From Streptococcus mitis (GTDB taxonomy: Bacteria; Bacillota; Bacilli; Lactobacillales; Streptococcaceae), in the NCBI RefSeq assembly GCF_023109105.1, contig NZ_JALDTZ010000014.1, forward strand, positions 1 through 45,585: DNA of 45,585 bases, written 5' to 3'. Below the pieces are notes generated by a model, which saw only the letters and a program-made list of their open reading frames with translations, was not told the DNA's origin and searched no databases. The position numbers and the translations under genes were made by a program. This document shows positions 28,336 to 37,261 of the stretch, piece after piece. Position 1 is the first letter of the stretch. Each line of letters opens with the position of its first letter.

Positions 28336-28869
28336 TTTTGGTATCCATCATTAATTTGATCCTAGTGCAGTTGGATTTCCATTTTTTTATTAGATGATTA
28401 GAACAAAATAGTTAAAATGTGCTATAATAAAAAGTAACATCAATTTTTAAAATTGATAGAAAAACGGAAGGTATTTACATATTTTTTAAAAGAAATGAAG
28501 GTCAATTTAGAGAAACAGACCGTGTTACAAGATTTAAGTTAATCAAGTCTGGTAAACACTGGTTACGTGCCTCTACTTCTCTTTTTGGTTTATTTAAAGT
28601 CATTCGTGGCGGAGTGGATACAGCTCAAGTATCAACAGAGGTTGTTGAGGAGCGTTCTTCTACACCATTGACAGGAATCGATGTCCTTAAGGGGATAGTA
28701 GCGGCTGGTTCGGTTATCGGGGGAGGAGCTATCGTTCAGACGCAGGTTTATGCTAATGAACAAACAGCAGTAGAAAAAGTAATTGATACAGATAGCACGC
28801 TCGTCAATTCGGACAAAGTTGTTCTTGGGACAGTTGGTCAAGAGAATCAAGATTTGCCATCCTCAGAGG

Positions 28870-29112
28870 TCACTTCTCATTCTATCAGTGAGAGTGTCTC
28901 AGTATCTGAAAGTCATTCATTATCAGAGTCTTTGTCTACAAGTACTTCTGCATCAGTATCTGCCTCAACTTCTACTTCTACTTCAGCATCTACTTCAACA
29001 TCAATTTCAACTTCAATTAGTACATCTGAATCAGTAGCTAAATCAGAAAGTCTTTCTGGGACTGTCTCTACAAGTTCTGCAGTTACAAATTCAACAAGTC
29101 AGAGTGTTACTG
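28870..29112 (+). repeat. Serine-rich repeat region 1
   Basis: Imperfect two- and three-residue repeats of Ser alternating with Glu, Val, Thr or Ala, encoded by TCA/TCT/AGT-rich degenerate DNA repeats. In this family it is the first glycosylated stalk segment. Confidence 0.8.
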
Positions 29113-32100
29113 GTGAAACTTCTAAGGTAGAGGAAGTAGTAGCGAATAAAGATAGTGCTACAATTACCTATAAATCAACTCCAGCAAACTTGAATATTGC
29201 TTCAGCAAATGCGGTAGTATCTGACAAAGTTATTGCTAGTGAAGCAACTGCCTTAGCAACTACTGCAACAGGGGTAGTAACAGCAACTGAAACTGACAAA
29301 AAACGTGCAGAGCAAGAGAAAAAACTCAAAGGACTTTCTGATGAAATCGGAACTTATCTTGCTCGATTAGGTCATCGTGAAGGAGCAGAGTCTACCCTTC
29401 TAAAAGGGAAGTCTACAATTTATGCTATCAAAAACGCTTTAGTAGATCCCAATGCTGACCTTAATGCTCTTATCACTGAAGCTACTAGAACACGTAATAG
29501 CGTGGTGAACACTGTCCTTCGTGCTAGTACAGGGGCACGTGACTATCGTACAGGCCAACCACTGACAAAATCAAATGACTTACGTGCCTTTGATACAAAT
29601 GCTTCTTTGGGAAGAGCAGAATATCAATCAAGAGCTAACCTAATCGTTACAAATGAGAACCAGGCAGATTACTTTGAAACAACTGGTACAGCTTATCTTG
29701 ATAATGGTACCGTAACCCTGACGGAAAATACTGGTGGTCAAGCTGGTGCCTATACCCTTAAAAACAAGATTGATTTGACTGAAAGCTTTACATTGAAAGG
29801 AAAGCTCAATCTTGGAGATGCTTACGAAGGATTTAAAAATGGGCACGAAGGCGGTGACGGTATTGCAGCAGTATTTTCAACTGCTGATCCTGGGGTCATC
29901 GGTAATGCTAATGGGAATGGTTCGGGTGGATCTCTCGGTATGGGAGGAAGTAATCTAAGAGGTTCCTTTGGATTTAAACTCGATACATGGCATAATACTG
30001 GTAGACCTACTGCTAATAATAAAGTATCAGCTGACCCTAAATATGGTGGTACTAGCTATCAAAGAGGTGCCTTTGGTGCTTTTGTTTATAACTACAATGG
30101 AAATAATGCACAAGCTCAAGGAAGTGTCTACCCAGTAATCCGTACGGTTGAAAAACTATGGGATAGTCCATATGATAATTCTCTAAAGGACTACACACTA
30201 TCCTATGATGGTAGAACAAAAGAGATGACGGTAACCTATAATGGTCAAACTTGGTCTCTCGATTTGAATCGAGATCCATTAGCAATTTCGAGCGATATAC
30301 AAGTAGATGGATTCCCACCTTCTAAAGCGCTTGAGTACCAAAATAAGAAAAATACATTACTTTCAAACGCTGGAAATCCTGAAGAGTTAGCCTTAGCAAT
30401 CTTTGCTTCGACTGGTTCTGGAACCAACCTACAACAATTCAGACTAGAAAAATTCCAGTATTCTGCTAAGGGTGCCTACGTTGTCGTTAAATTTATCGAT
30501 GCGGATACTGGTGAACAAATCCCTGGTAGGCCGGAGAAATTTGTACAGCTTCCTGAAGGTAGAACTGTTGATTTTTCACAGCTTTTGAACATTGACGGTT
30601 ATCAACTGAGAGCTAGCAACGTTTCCACTGCTCGAGGATATGTATCGGGCAATACGGTTAGGGTTATTGAAGGTAAACAAACAATCACTTATTCCTTCCA
30701 TAAGATTAGACAAAATGAAAAATATGATGCAGTTGCAAAAGTTCCAACTGTCTACGCTGTTCAAGGTGAGGCTACATCAGATCTTGCTAATGTCAATAAC
30801 TTTCTGACTATCAATCCAGTTGATAGCTCAACACCTGCAGTGTCTGGGCAAAGTATTGCTTGGGTAACTCCAATCTCTACAACTACAATTGGAAGTCAGA
30901 TAGCTTTGGCGCGCGTGACGTATTCGGATGGTTCTCATGATGATGTGAACATTCCTTACACTGTATATCCAAAAGTTGAAACGAAGACAAAAGATGGTGT
31001 GACAGGTCAGTTCTACGCCTTTAAAGCAGTTCCAGGTAGTGACAGAACTGTTGGAGGAAGCTATGCCAATAATATTGGTGGTTATTCAAACCTCTATCTC
31101 AACCTTCCATCAGGCACTACATTCTCTTATGAATATCGCCTTAATAACAATCCAAGTGCCACATTGAGTAAACAAGATGGCTCACCTGACTTCAGTACCG
31201 TATGGCATACAACAGGTGCTAATCCTGTGTCACACCGTACAACTTACACAGTAAGAGCTACCTATCCAAATGGACGTTATGGTACGGCAACAACAAGTAA
31301 TCCTGCTTTGACAAGTGAGACAAGCTTTACTTACACAGTAGTGGACCCAGTTGTAAACAAGAGTATGTTACAACAGTTGGTGATAAGGCTTCATTAGCTG
31401 ACATCATTGCCAATCCAGAGAATGCTATTAAGAATTCTGATACTGGAGTTGCGGTACCAGCAGGAACAAGCTATAGCTGGCAACAAGCTCCAGATGATGC
31501 CATGGTCGCAAATCCAGGATTCTATACTAGAAAAGTAAATGTCACTTTACCACAAGGATCAACAGATGCTTCAAGAAATAGCACGCTGGTTCCAGTAATC
31601 TTTAAGGTTAATCCTCAAGCACCACAAATCGCTGATGATCAGGTGACAAATACAGGTGGTCTTCCAAATAAAGGAATTACTGTAACGAATGCTCTACCAA
31701 ATGCGCAGGTTACCTTGACAATTGGTGGTAAAACTGTTACTAAACAGGCTGATAATGCAGGAAATGTAACCTTCTCATCTACTGATGTTGCAGATAGCAA
31801 TGGTCTTCTTCCGACAGGAAATGTAACAGTTAAACAAAGTAAGGAATTCCTTAACCCTGTAACGAATCGCAATGAATCGTTGGAATCAGGAATAGTGACT
31901 AAGAGCATTACTAAGGAACTGATTAAACCTGAGGCGACAAAAACTGTTGTAGAAGTGAAGGATCGTGTTACTAAACAGTGGAAGGTAGTTCCGCAAACAA
32001 CGGCACAAAATCTACCAGAACATACCTTCTATGCAGGTGATGAGCTTCGCTTCACCACAACCTTCACAGATAATAGTAACTATATCAAGAAAACAAACGT

Positions 32101-33567
32101 CCATTCAGGTACAACAAGTGCAACAATTGTGACAAATGTTTTGGATAATTCATTTGGAGAGGCAAATGCGACAAACATTTCTACTTTGACGGAAGCTACT
32201 TCAACTAATCCAGCTAAATTGGTAGTTACAGGAAAAGTTAAAGACGGTCTACAATATAGTAATAGTAATGCTGCAACTCGTTCTATTTCAGCAGAAGATG
32301 CGTCAGATAATCGTTCAGATGGTTCTACTTTCAGAATAAAACAAGGTAGTCTAGCAGTAAGAAATGCTGACTTGAATCCTGATAAGAAGATTAAGGTCAC
32401 AAGCCTAGCTAGATTGACAGAAACTGAAAAAACAAGCATTATAGAAGCTGTTAAGAATGCCCATGATACATCTACAGAAAAAGAAAAAGAACGTATCCAG
32501 GACGTTACCATCGAAGGGGATAATGTCAAGATTACCTATAAAGATGGTCAATCTCGTACTAAACCAATCTCAGATTTGGCAATGGAAGTTAACCCACCAG
32601 TTATTGAAAACTTAAGTGGACGTGGAGGTTTACCAGATCAAAGCATCACGGTAACCAATGTTCTTCCAGGAGCAACCGTAACCTTGACAGTTGCAGGTCA
32701 AACAGTTAAGAAAAAAGCAGAAGATAACGCTAACAGCGTAACTTTTACTGCGGATGAGTTGAAAAAGGTTTATGATGCAAATAATGGCCTTCTTCCTTCA
32801 AGTACTACACCTAATGTAACTGCGACTCAAAGTGTACCAGCAGGTCCAAATACAACTGAAGTGTTAGCTTCAGAGCCAGGTTCTGGTACGATTACTCCTG
32901 AACGTGTAAATCCAACAATTACCTATACTGTTACAGTAAATGGTCAAGAGCCTAAGAGAGATAGCAATGGTCGCTATTTGTTCTATGCTGGAGACAATAT
33001 TCAGATTACTTATACAGGTAAAGATAATAGTGGTAAATTAGTCACACTGAAGGTCTCTGGTAATAGAAAAAACTTGACGGACTTCTTCGAAAACAGACCT
33101 GAGTGGGGAACTGGTCCTATCACTAATATTGATAAATTGACCAATGATGACCAAACGACATTTACCATTAATGCGGTTACTAATAAAGATCTTGCGTGGA
33201 GATCAGGAAACACTTGGGGACGTTGGCTCAATGCTACAGATCCTAGTGGGAACAGTGTTGACGTAGGAGAAATTCGTATTCAACAAGATCAGTTGCAAAA
33301 CTTGTTTAAGAAGCCGGCCATTGACTTGACTGAAGTTAAGGATAAAAATCATTTATCGGAATCTGATAAGGAAAAAGTTCGCGAAGAAATCAGAAAAGCT
33401 CATGATAAAGTGACTCCAAACGGACGGGATCGTATTTCTAGCATTGACGTAAGTGAGAATGGAATTGCAACTGTCTACTATAAAGATAATGCTAAAGTAA
33501 CATCTGGTAGTCAACCATATGCACCGACGATCTATAGTCAAGATGAAACTGTTTCAGACAAGAAATA

Positions 33568-33825
33568 TCGCTCTGAGTCAGCTTCAACCAGTGCATCAGA
33601 ATCAGCGTCAACTAGTGCATCGGTAAGTGCAATGACTAGCGCAAGCACGTCAGCAAGTACATCTGTATCAACAAGCGCGTCTGAGTCAGCATCAACAAGT
33701 GCATCAGAATCAGCAAGCACATCAGCTTCTGAATCAGCATCAACAAGTGCGTCTGAGTCAGCATCAACAAGTGTAAGTGTTTCAACATCAGCGACTCATT
33801 CTACTTCAACTAGTCAAGATCCTCA
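33568..33825 (+). repeat. Serine-rich repeat region 2
   Basis: Tandem copies of a SASTSASE-type unit, encoded by near-identical stretches such as TCAGCATCAACAAGTGC. At roughly 85 residues it is very short for an adhesin stalk, where hundreds to thousands of residues are common. Either repeat loss in the cell or collapse in the assembly is possible. Confidence 0.8.
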
Positions 33826-34010
33826 AGATGATAGTACTAAGACTCGCAAGCAACTTCCAAATACTGGAACAACAGCTTCAGCTACAAATGCTCTTCTCGG
33901 AGCTGTAGCAGGTCTAACAGGATTAGGTTTAGTGGCTAAACGTCGTAAACGTGATGATGAAGAATAAGTCTTGTATTATGAAGATAATAAAAGACTAAGT
34001 TAGCTATGAG

Positions 34011-34048
34011 AAAACCTCCAAGGATTGTATTATCCTTGGAGGTTTTTA
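34011..34048 (+). terminator. Terminator after the adhesin gene
   Basis: A perfect 15-base stem (34011-34025 with 34032-34046) with a six-base loop, A residues before and T residues after. Confidence 0.9.
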
Positions 34049-34338
34049 GCTACTTGGGAAGAGCCTAACTTTGTCGATTAGTAAATTAATTTTTAATAGT
34101 TCAGGGGACAAAAAAATAAAAGTGGTAGCTTTTAAAACTAAGTTCCAGTTTCCCACAACCTAGCTTTTAGTAGGAGAAAAACGCGTGACATCAGTGGCAA
34201 TTCGTCTTAGACTAACTTCCACTGGTTTTCTTTTTCTTGATATATAAGGGTTCAAAAGCGAAAAGACTCAGAAAAAAGTGCACGACAAATAGCCCTAAAA
34301 TAGAGTCGTCTTAGAGTAAATTCCAGTTGCTAGCGTTT
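34049..34338. repeat. Mosaic of short direct repeats left of the IS30 element
   Basis: No gene is seen here. The stretch holds three plus-strand copies of a 20-base unit resembling TCGTCTTAGACTAACTTCCA: 34202-34221 (best), 34306-34325 (three changes) and a degraded one near 34128-34147. A degraded copy of the IS30 end (CGAAAAGACTCAG, 34258-34270) is also present. The same order, IS end then 20-mer, recurs at 35567-35620. The region therefore looks like overlaid remains of earlier insertions. Confidence 0.55.
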
Positions 34339-35582
34339 AGTGTGAGACTTTTCGATGGTGATAAGATGTGTAGTTAGAAGGGAAAATTCCCTTTATTTCA
34401 ATAGATTAGGTGATAAGTGTGTGTCTTCTGGTTTAGCAACCCAGAAGAGCAGTGATGTCCTCGCCAAAGGTGAAGGTGAAGATGTCGTAAGCAGATTTTC
34501 CTTGAAAGTCTTCTCGTTTCAAGGAATTGACATGGGAAATGACTAGATTGATGTCCTCCTGAGTTAAATTGTCAAAGGAAGTGCCCTTGGGAAGAATGGC
34601 TCGCAAAACCGTATGGTTCTTCTCAATCCGCCCCTTCTGGTCAGGACGGCTAGGGTCTCAGAAGTAGAGGTGAGACTTCCCATCAATGTCTCGCTCAAGC
34701 TCCTCCACATAGAAGAACCCAGATCCGTTGTCCGTGAGAATGACAGGGAATAGCTGATGGAAGGCACACCCTCCGTCCATGACTCTTTCTTTCAAATCTG
34801 CGAATTTAGTGGCGACCTCCAGAGCGGTCTTGTTGTCCAAAAGCAAGGCGAAGAGGAAGTTGCAGAAGGAAACATTGAAGGTGAGCAGTAGCTTTCCACC
34901 AGGTCTGCCGGTGACCGTGTCCATTTCCAACCATTTGAAGAAATCATCTGTTTCTCGTAACTCTTGGAAATCTTGATAGGTCCGCCCAATTTTCATCTCT
35001 TTGGGAATAGCTACTTTTCTGGATTTTCTACGTGCCTTGAACTTGACCATCCGAGGGAAATCAATGGGCTTGGCTGTTAGATAGCTCAGCTTGGCATGCC
35101 GATACACCGTAGCTTTCGACACAGGGAGATTATGTGTCTGAATGATATGGTAGATGCTTTGTTTCTTCTGGATGCCTTGGGTTAAGATCTTGTCTATCTG
35201 ATAAAAACTTTCCTTGTTTAGGGGAATGCCCTCTCTGGACTTCCTCAACATAGTCTTGTACTGTTCCTGCGCCTTTTTGGCGTAGTAAAGATAGCGGTTA
35301 AACCCACAATCCGTCCTCTTTTTTGGACAGTTGTTACAGACATAAGGAGCTTTTTTGAGAAGTGGGCAATCCGTGCAATCAGATTTGACGGATGTTGGAT
35401 GCATGATGCGATTGCGCTTGATTTCCTTTGAAATCGTTGACGGGTCTTTTCCTATCTTCTCAGCGATGGAACGGAAAGTTTCCTGTTGGCTGATTCCAGT
35501 TTGGATGTCAATCCGGTCTTCTAGAGTGAGATATTTTTGTTTTTTTTATCATGAGGCGCCTCCTCACGAAAAGTCTCAGACT
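34339..35582 (-). mobile_element. IS30-family insertion sequence, inactivated
   Basis: About 1,244 bases bounded by 16-base terminal inverted repeats that match at 15 positions: AGTGTGAGACTTTTCG at 34339-34354 and CGAAAAGTCTCAGACT at 35567-35582. Size, repeat ends and the single DDE transposase on the minus strand fit the IS30 family. The transposase carries two lesions, so the copy should not move by itself. Exact target duplication is unclear (IS30 elements duplicate only two or three bases). Confidence 0.75.
34433..35552 (-). pseudogene. IS30-family transposase with a frameshift and a nonsense codon
   Basis: DDE-type transposase of the IS30 family, read right to left. The natural start is ATG at 35552. 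The run of eight A residues (plus-strand T tract 35540-35547) puts it out of frame by one; with seven, it would read MIKKQKYLTLEDRIDIQ. The intact frame continues through the helix-turn-helix (QQETFRSIAEKIGKDPSTIS), the first catalytic region MDTVTGRPGGK, and TDNGSGF with the second Asp. A TGA at 34658-34660 then interrupts it, where the context LYF-stop-DPSRPDQ suggests a lost Cys codon. The same frame runs on with GRIEKNHTVLR (the catalytic Glu) to a true stop at 34433. Confidence 0.85.
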
Positions 35583-35600
35583 TAATTCTAGCATCATTCG

Positions 35601-35658
35601 TCGTCTGAGACTAACTTCCAGTTTTAGGAGAGAGATGGAAGTTACTTTGAGAAGTTAC
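35601..35658. repeat. 58-base palindromic repeat, copy 1
   Basis: The arms ACTAACTTCCA (35610-35620) and TGGAAGTTAC (35636-35645) flank a 15-base centre, and a further conserved TTTGAGAAGTTAC follows (35646-35658). Copy 2, inverted, lies at 45510-45567 with identical spacing and a different centre. It joins the right flank of the IS30 element to a truncated IS110 transposase. Confidence 0.6.
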
Positions 35659-35778
35659 GTCAAATTTCTTCTGAATTTTCTTTGGCTTGTTGGTATCTAG
35701 TGGACCATATAGAATACAACAAACGATAGACTTTTGGTGGACATCAATACCACAACACGTTTCAATCATGACTTCCAT
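35611..35778 (-). pseudogene. IS110-family transposase, 5' fragment
   Basis: An N-terminal remnant of a DEDD-type transposase. From ATG 35778, 12 bases after AGGAGG, it reads METs of the family form: CCGIDVHQKSIVCCIL (residues 8-23), containing the first catalytic Asp12, then DTNKPKKIQKKF. After about residue 39 the frame enters the 58-base repeat and stops at 35611, so the remaining 350 or so residues are gone. The strong ribosome-binding site and intact start imply recent truncation. Confidence 0.75.
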
Positions 35779-35799
35779 TATAAAAACCTCCTGTTAATT

Positions 35800-35940
35800 A
35801 TTGAACAATTGAACAAGAGGCTACTAGTAAGATATTTTCATGCTCAAGGCATATTCGAGTTATCTCATGACTCTTGTTCATCCAGTTTTTGATACAGGCT
35901 AGGAAAAGCCCTATTAAACACCACGGATTTGTATTGTTCA
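35800..35940 (-). ncRNA. Possible relic IS110 bridge RNA
   Basis: The non-coding stretch upstream of the IS110 fragment has a promoter-like ATGACA, 17 bases, TATAAT (minus strand, 35974-35969 and 35951-35946). It would start an RNA near 35939. Downstream are a hairpin (AGGGCT with AGCCT, 35896-35910) and a large stem-loop: GAACAAGAG/CTCTTGTTC (35879-35871 with 35819-35811) extended by TCATG/CATGA (35870-35866 with 35842-35838). IS110-group elements encode a bridge RNA in just this position. The identity is inferred from position and folding only. Confidence 0.4.
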
Positions 35941-35945
35941 GCTTC

Positions 35946-35974
35946 ATTATAAGATAAACTTCGTTTTCTGTCAT
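35946..35974 (-). promoter_or_regulatory. Promoter upstream of the IS110 fragment
   Basis: On the minus strand ATGACA (35974-35969), a 17-base spacer and TATAAT (35951-35946). It would drive the non-coding stretch and the truncated transposase. From 35975 to 36060 I see nothing further on the plus strand. Confidence 0.5.
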
Positions 35975-36059
35975 GAGTTATCAGGCTCTGCCTGCTTAGA
36001 GTTTTTTGTGTCGCTGTCTCCATGTAAGCACTTTAAAAAGAGTTATTTTGTTTCAAAAA

Positions 36060-36068
36060 TGGTATAAT
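36060..36068 (+). promoter_or_regulatory. Promoter of the second AI-2E family gene
   Basis: Extended -10 TGGTATAAT (36060-36068) without a clear -35 box; GAAAGGAAG follows as the ribosome-binding site of the gene at 36095. Confidence 0.55.
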
Positions 36069-36094
36069 GAGAGAACAATAGAAAGGAAGTATTT

Positions 36095-37261
36095 ATGGAG
36101 CAAAAAGAGAAACATTTTAGCCTATCTTGGTTTTTCAAGTGGTTTTTGGATAACAAGGCAATTACTGTATTTTTGGTAACCTTATTATTGGGACTGAATC
36201 TTTTTATTTTAAGTAAGATTAGTTTTCTATTTTTACCTGTTTTAGACTTTTTGGCTGTCGTGATGTTGCCAGTGATTTTATCTGGTTTGCTATATTATTT
36301 ATTAAATCCTATTGTTGATTGGTTGGAGAAGCATAAGGTTAATCGTGTTATAGCTATCAGTATTGTCTTTGTCATCATCGCCCTCTTTATCATTTGGGGA
36401 TTGGCAGTGGCTATTCCAAATCTGCAACGTCAAGTTTTAACCTTTGCAAGAAATGTACCAATCTATCTCGAAGATGCAGACAGAGTTATTAATGATTTGG
36501 TAACCAAGCATTTACCAGATGATTTCAGACCTCAATTAGAGCAAGTTTTGACAAACTTCTCAAGTCAGGCTACAGTTTGGGCGAGCAAGGTTTCTTCTCA
36601 GGCAGTCAACTGGGTGAGCGCCTTTATTAGTGGGGCATCTCAAGTGATTGTTGCCTTGATTATCGTTCCTTTCATGCTCTTTTATCTCTTGCGTGATGGG
36701 AAAGGCTTGCGTAACTATTTGACCCAATTCATGCCAACGAAATTGAAGGAACCTGTTGGACAAGTTTTATCAGATGTGAATCAACAGTTGTCCAACTATG
36801 TTCGAGGGCAAGTGACAGTGGCTATTATTGTAGCAGTAATGTTTATCATCTTTTTCAAGATTATCGGTCTACGCTATGCGGTTACACTGGGTGTAACAGC
36901 TGGTATTTTAAATCTGGTTCCTTATCTTGGTAGTTTCCTAGCCATGCTTCCTGCCCTAGTATTGGGCTTGATTGCAGGGCCAGTCATGCTGTTAAAAGTA
37001 GTGATTGTCTTTATCGTAGAACAAACTATTGAAGGCCGTTTTGTATCTCCATTGATTTTGGGAAGTCAATTGAACATCCATCCTATTAATGTTCTCTTTG
37101 TCTTGTTAACTTCAGGATCCATGTTTGGTATTTGGGGAGTATTGCTCGGTATTCCAGTTTATGCCTCTGCTAAGGTTGTCATTTCAGCGATTTTCGAATG
37201 GTATAAGGTAGTCAGTGGCCTATATGAACTAGAGGGAGAGGAAGTCAAGAGTGAACAATAG
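36095..37261 (+). CDS. AI-2E family membrane transporter (second of two)
   Basis: A 388-residue polytopic protein of the PF01594/UPF0118 family, paralogous to the one at 21494. It has hydrophobic segments near residues 20-60, 75-105 and 160-185, and a cluster after 225. The family core reads LNLVPYLGSFLAMLPA followed by VEQTIEGRFVSPLILGSQLNIHPI. The cytoplasmic N-terminus is longer than in the paralogue. Its last 11 bases overlap the GTG start of the TPR gene, so the two are coupled. Substrate unknown. Confidence 0.9.
   Translation: MEQKEKHFSLSWFFKWFLDNKAITVFLVTLLLGLNLFILSKISFLFLPVLDFLAVVMLPVILSGLLYYLLNPIVDWLEKHKVNRVIAISIVFVIIALFIIWGLAVAIPNLQRQVLTFARNVPIYLEDADRVINDLVTKHLPDDFRPQLEQVLTNFSSQATVWASKVSSQAVNWVSAFISGASQVIVALIIVPFMLFYLLRDGKGLRNYLTQFMPTKLKEPVGQVLSDVNQQLSNYVRGQVTVAIIVAVMFIIFFKIIGLRYAVTLGVTAGILNLVPYLGSFLAMLPALVLGLIAGPVMLLKVVIVFIVEQTIEGRFVSPLILGSQLNIHPINVLFVLLTSGSMFGIWGVLLGIPVYASAKVVISAIFEWYKVVSGLYELEGEEVKSEQ

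Larger units (their letters stand above)
28479..33967 (+). pseudogene. Serine-rich-repeat glycoprotein adhesin with lectin-like domain, disrupted
   Basis: A cell-wall-anchored serine-rich-repeat adhesin of about 1,830 codons, broken in two ways. The frame begins at 28479 with an ATA where the family has ATG, correctly spaced behind GGAAGG, giving (M)FFKRNEGQFRETDRVTRF. The long KxYKxGKxW-type signal (FKLIKSGKHWLRASTS) is intact. Next come a short Ser-rich region SRR1 (about residues 131-211), an L-type-lectin-like binding domain (about 398-658, with GGDGIAAVFS and FGFKLDTWHN), a beta-grasp/MucBP-like domain (667-745) and a cadherin-like domain (748-838). At about 31358-31361 one base is missing (NKEYV becomes NKSML), and the frame stops near 31397; the second part reads on from 31361. 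It carries two similar beta-rich modules, SRR2, LPNTG (33854-33868), a membrane span and a basic tail. No SecA2/Asp/Gtf export and glycosylation genes are in the window. Confidence 0.85.

Noticed and set aside
33568..33825. Regular short tandem repeats that could suggest a CRISPR array
   Set aside because: The repeats are in frame, encode Ser-Ala-Ser-Thr units continuous with the adhesin and LPNTG anchor, and have no spacer structure.
34202..35620. 20-mer repeats as the true ends of the IS30 element
   Set aside because: They are in direct, not inverted, orientation on the two sides. The only inverted pair is at 34339-34354 and 35567-35582.
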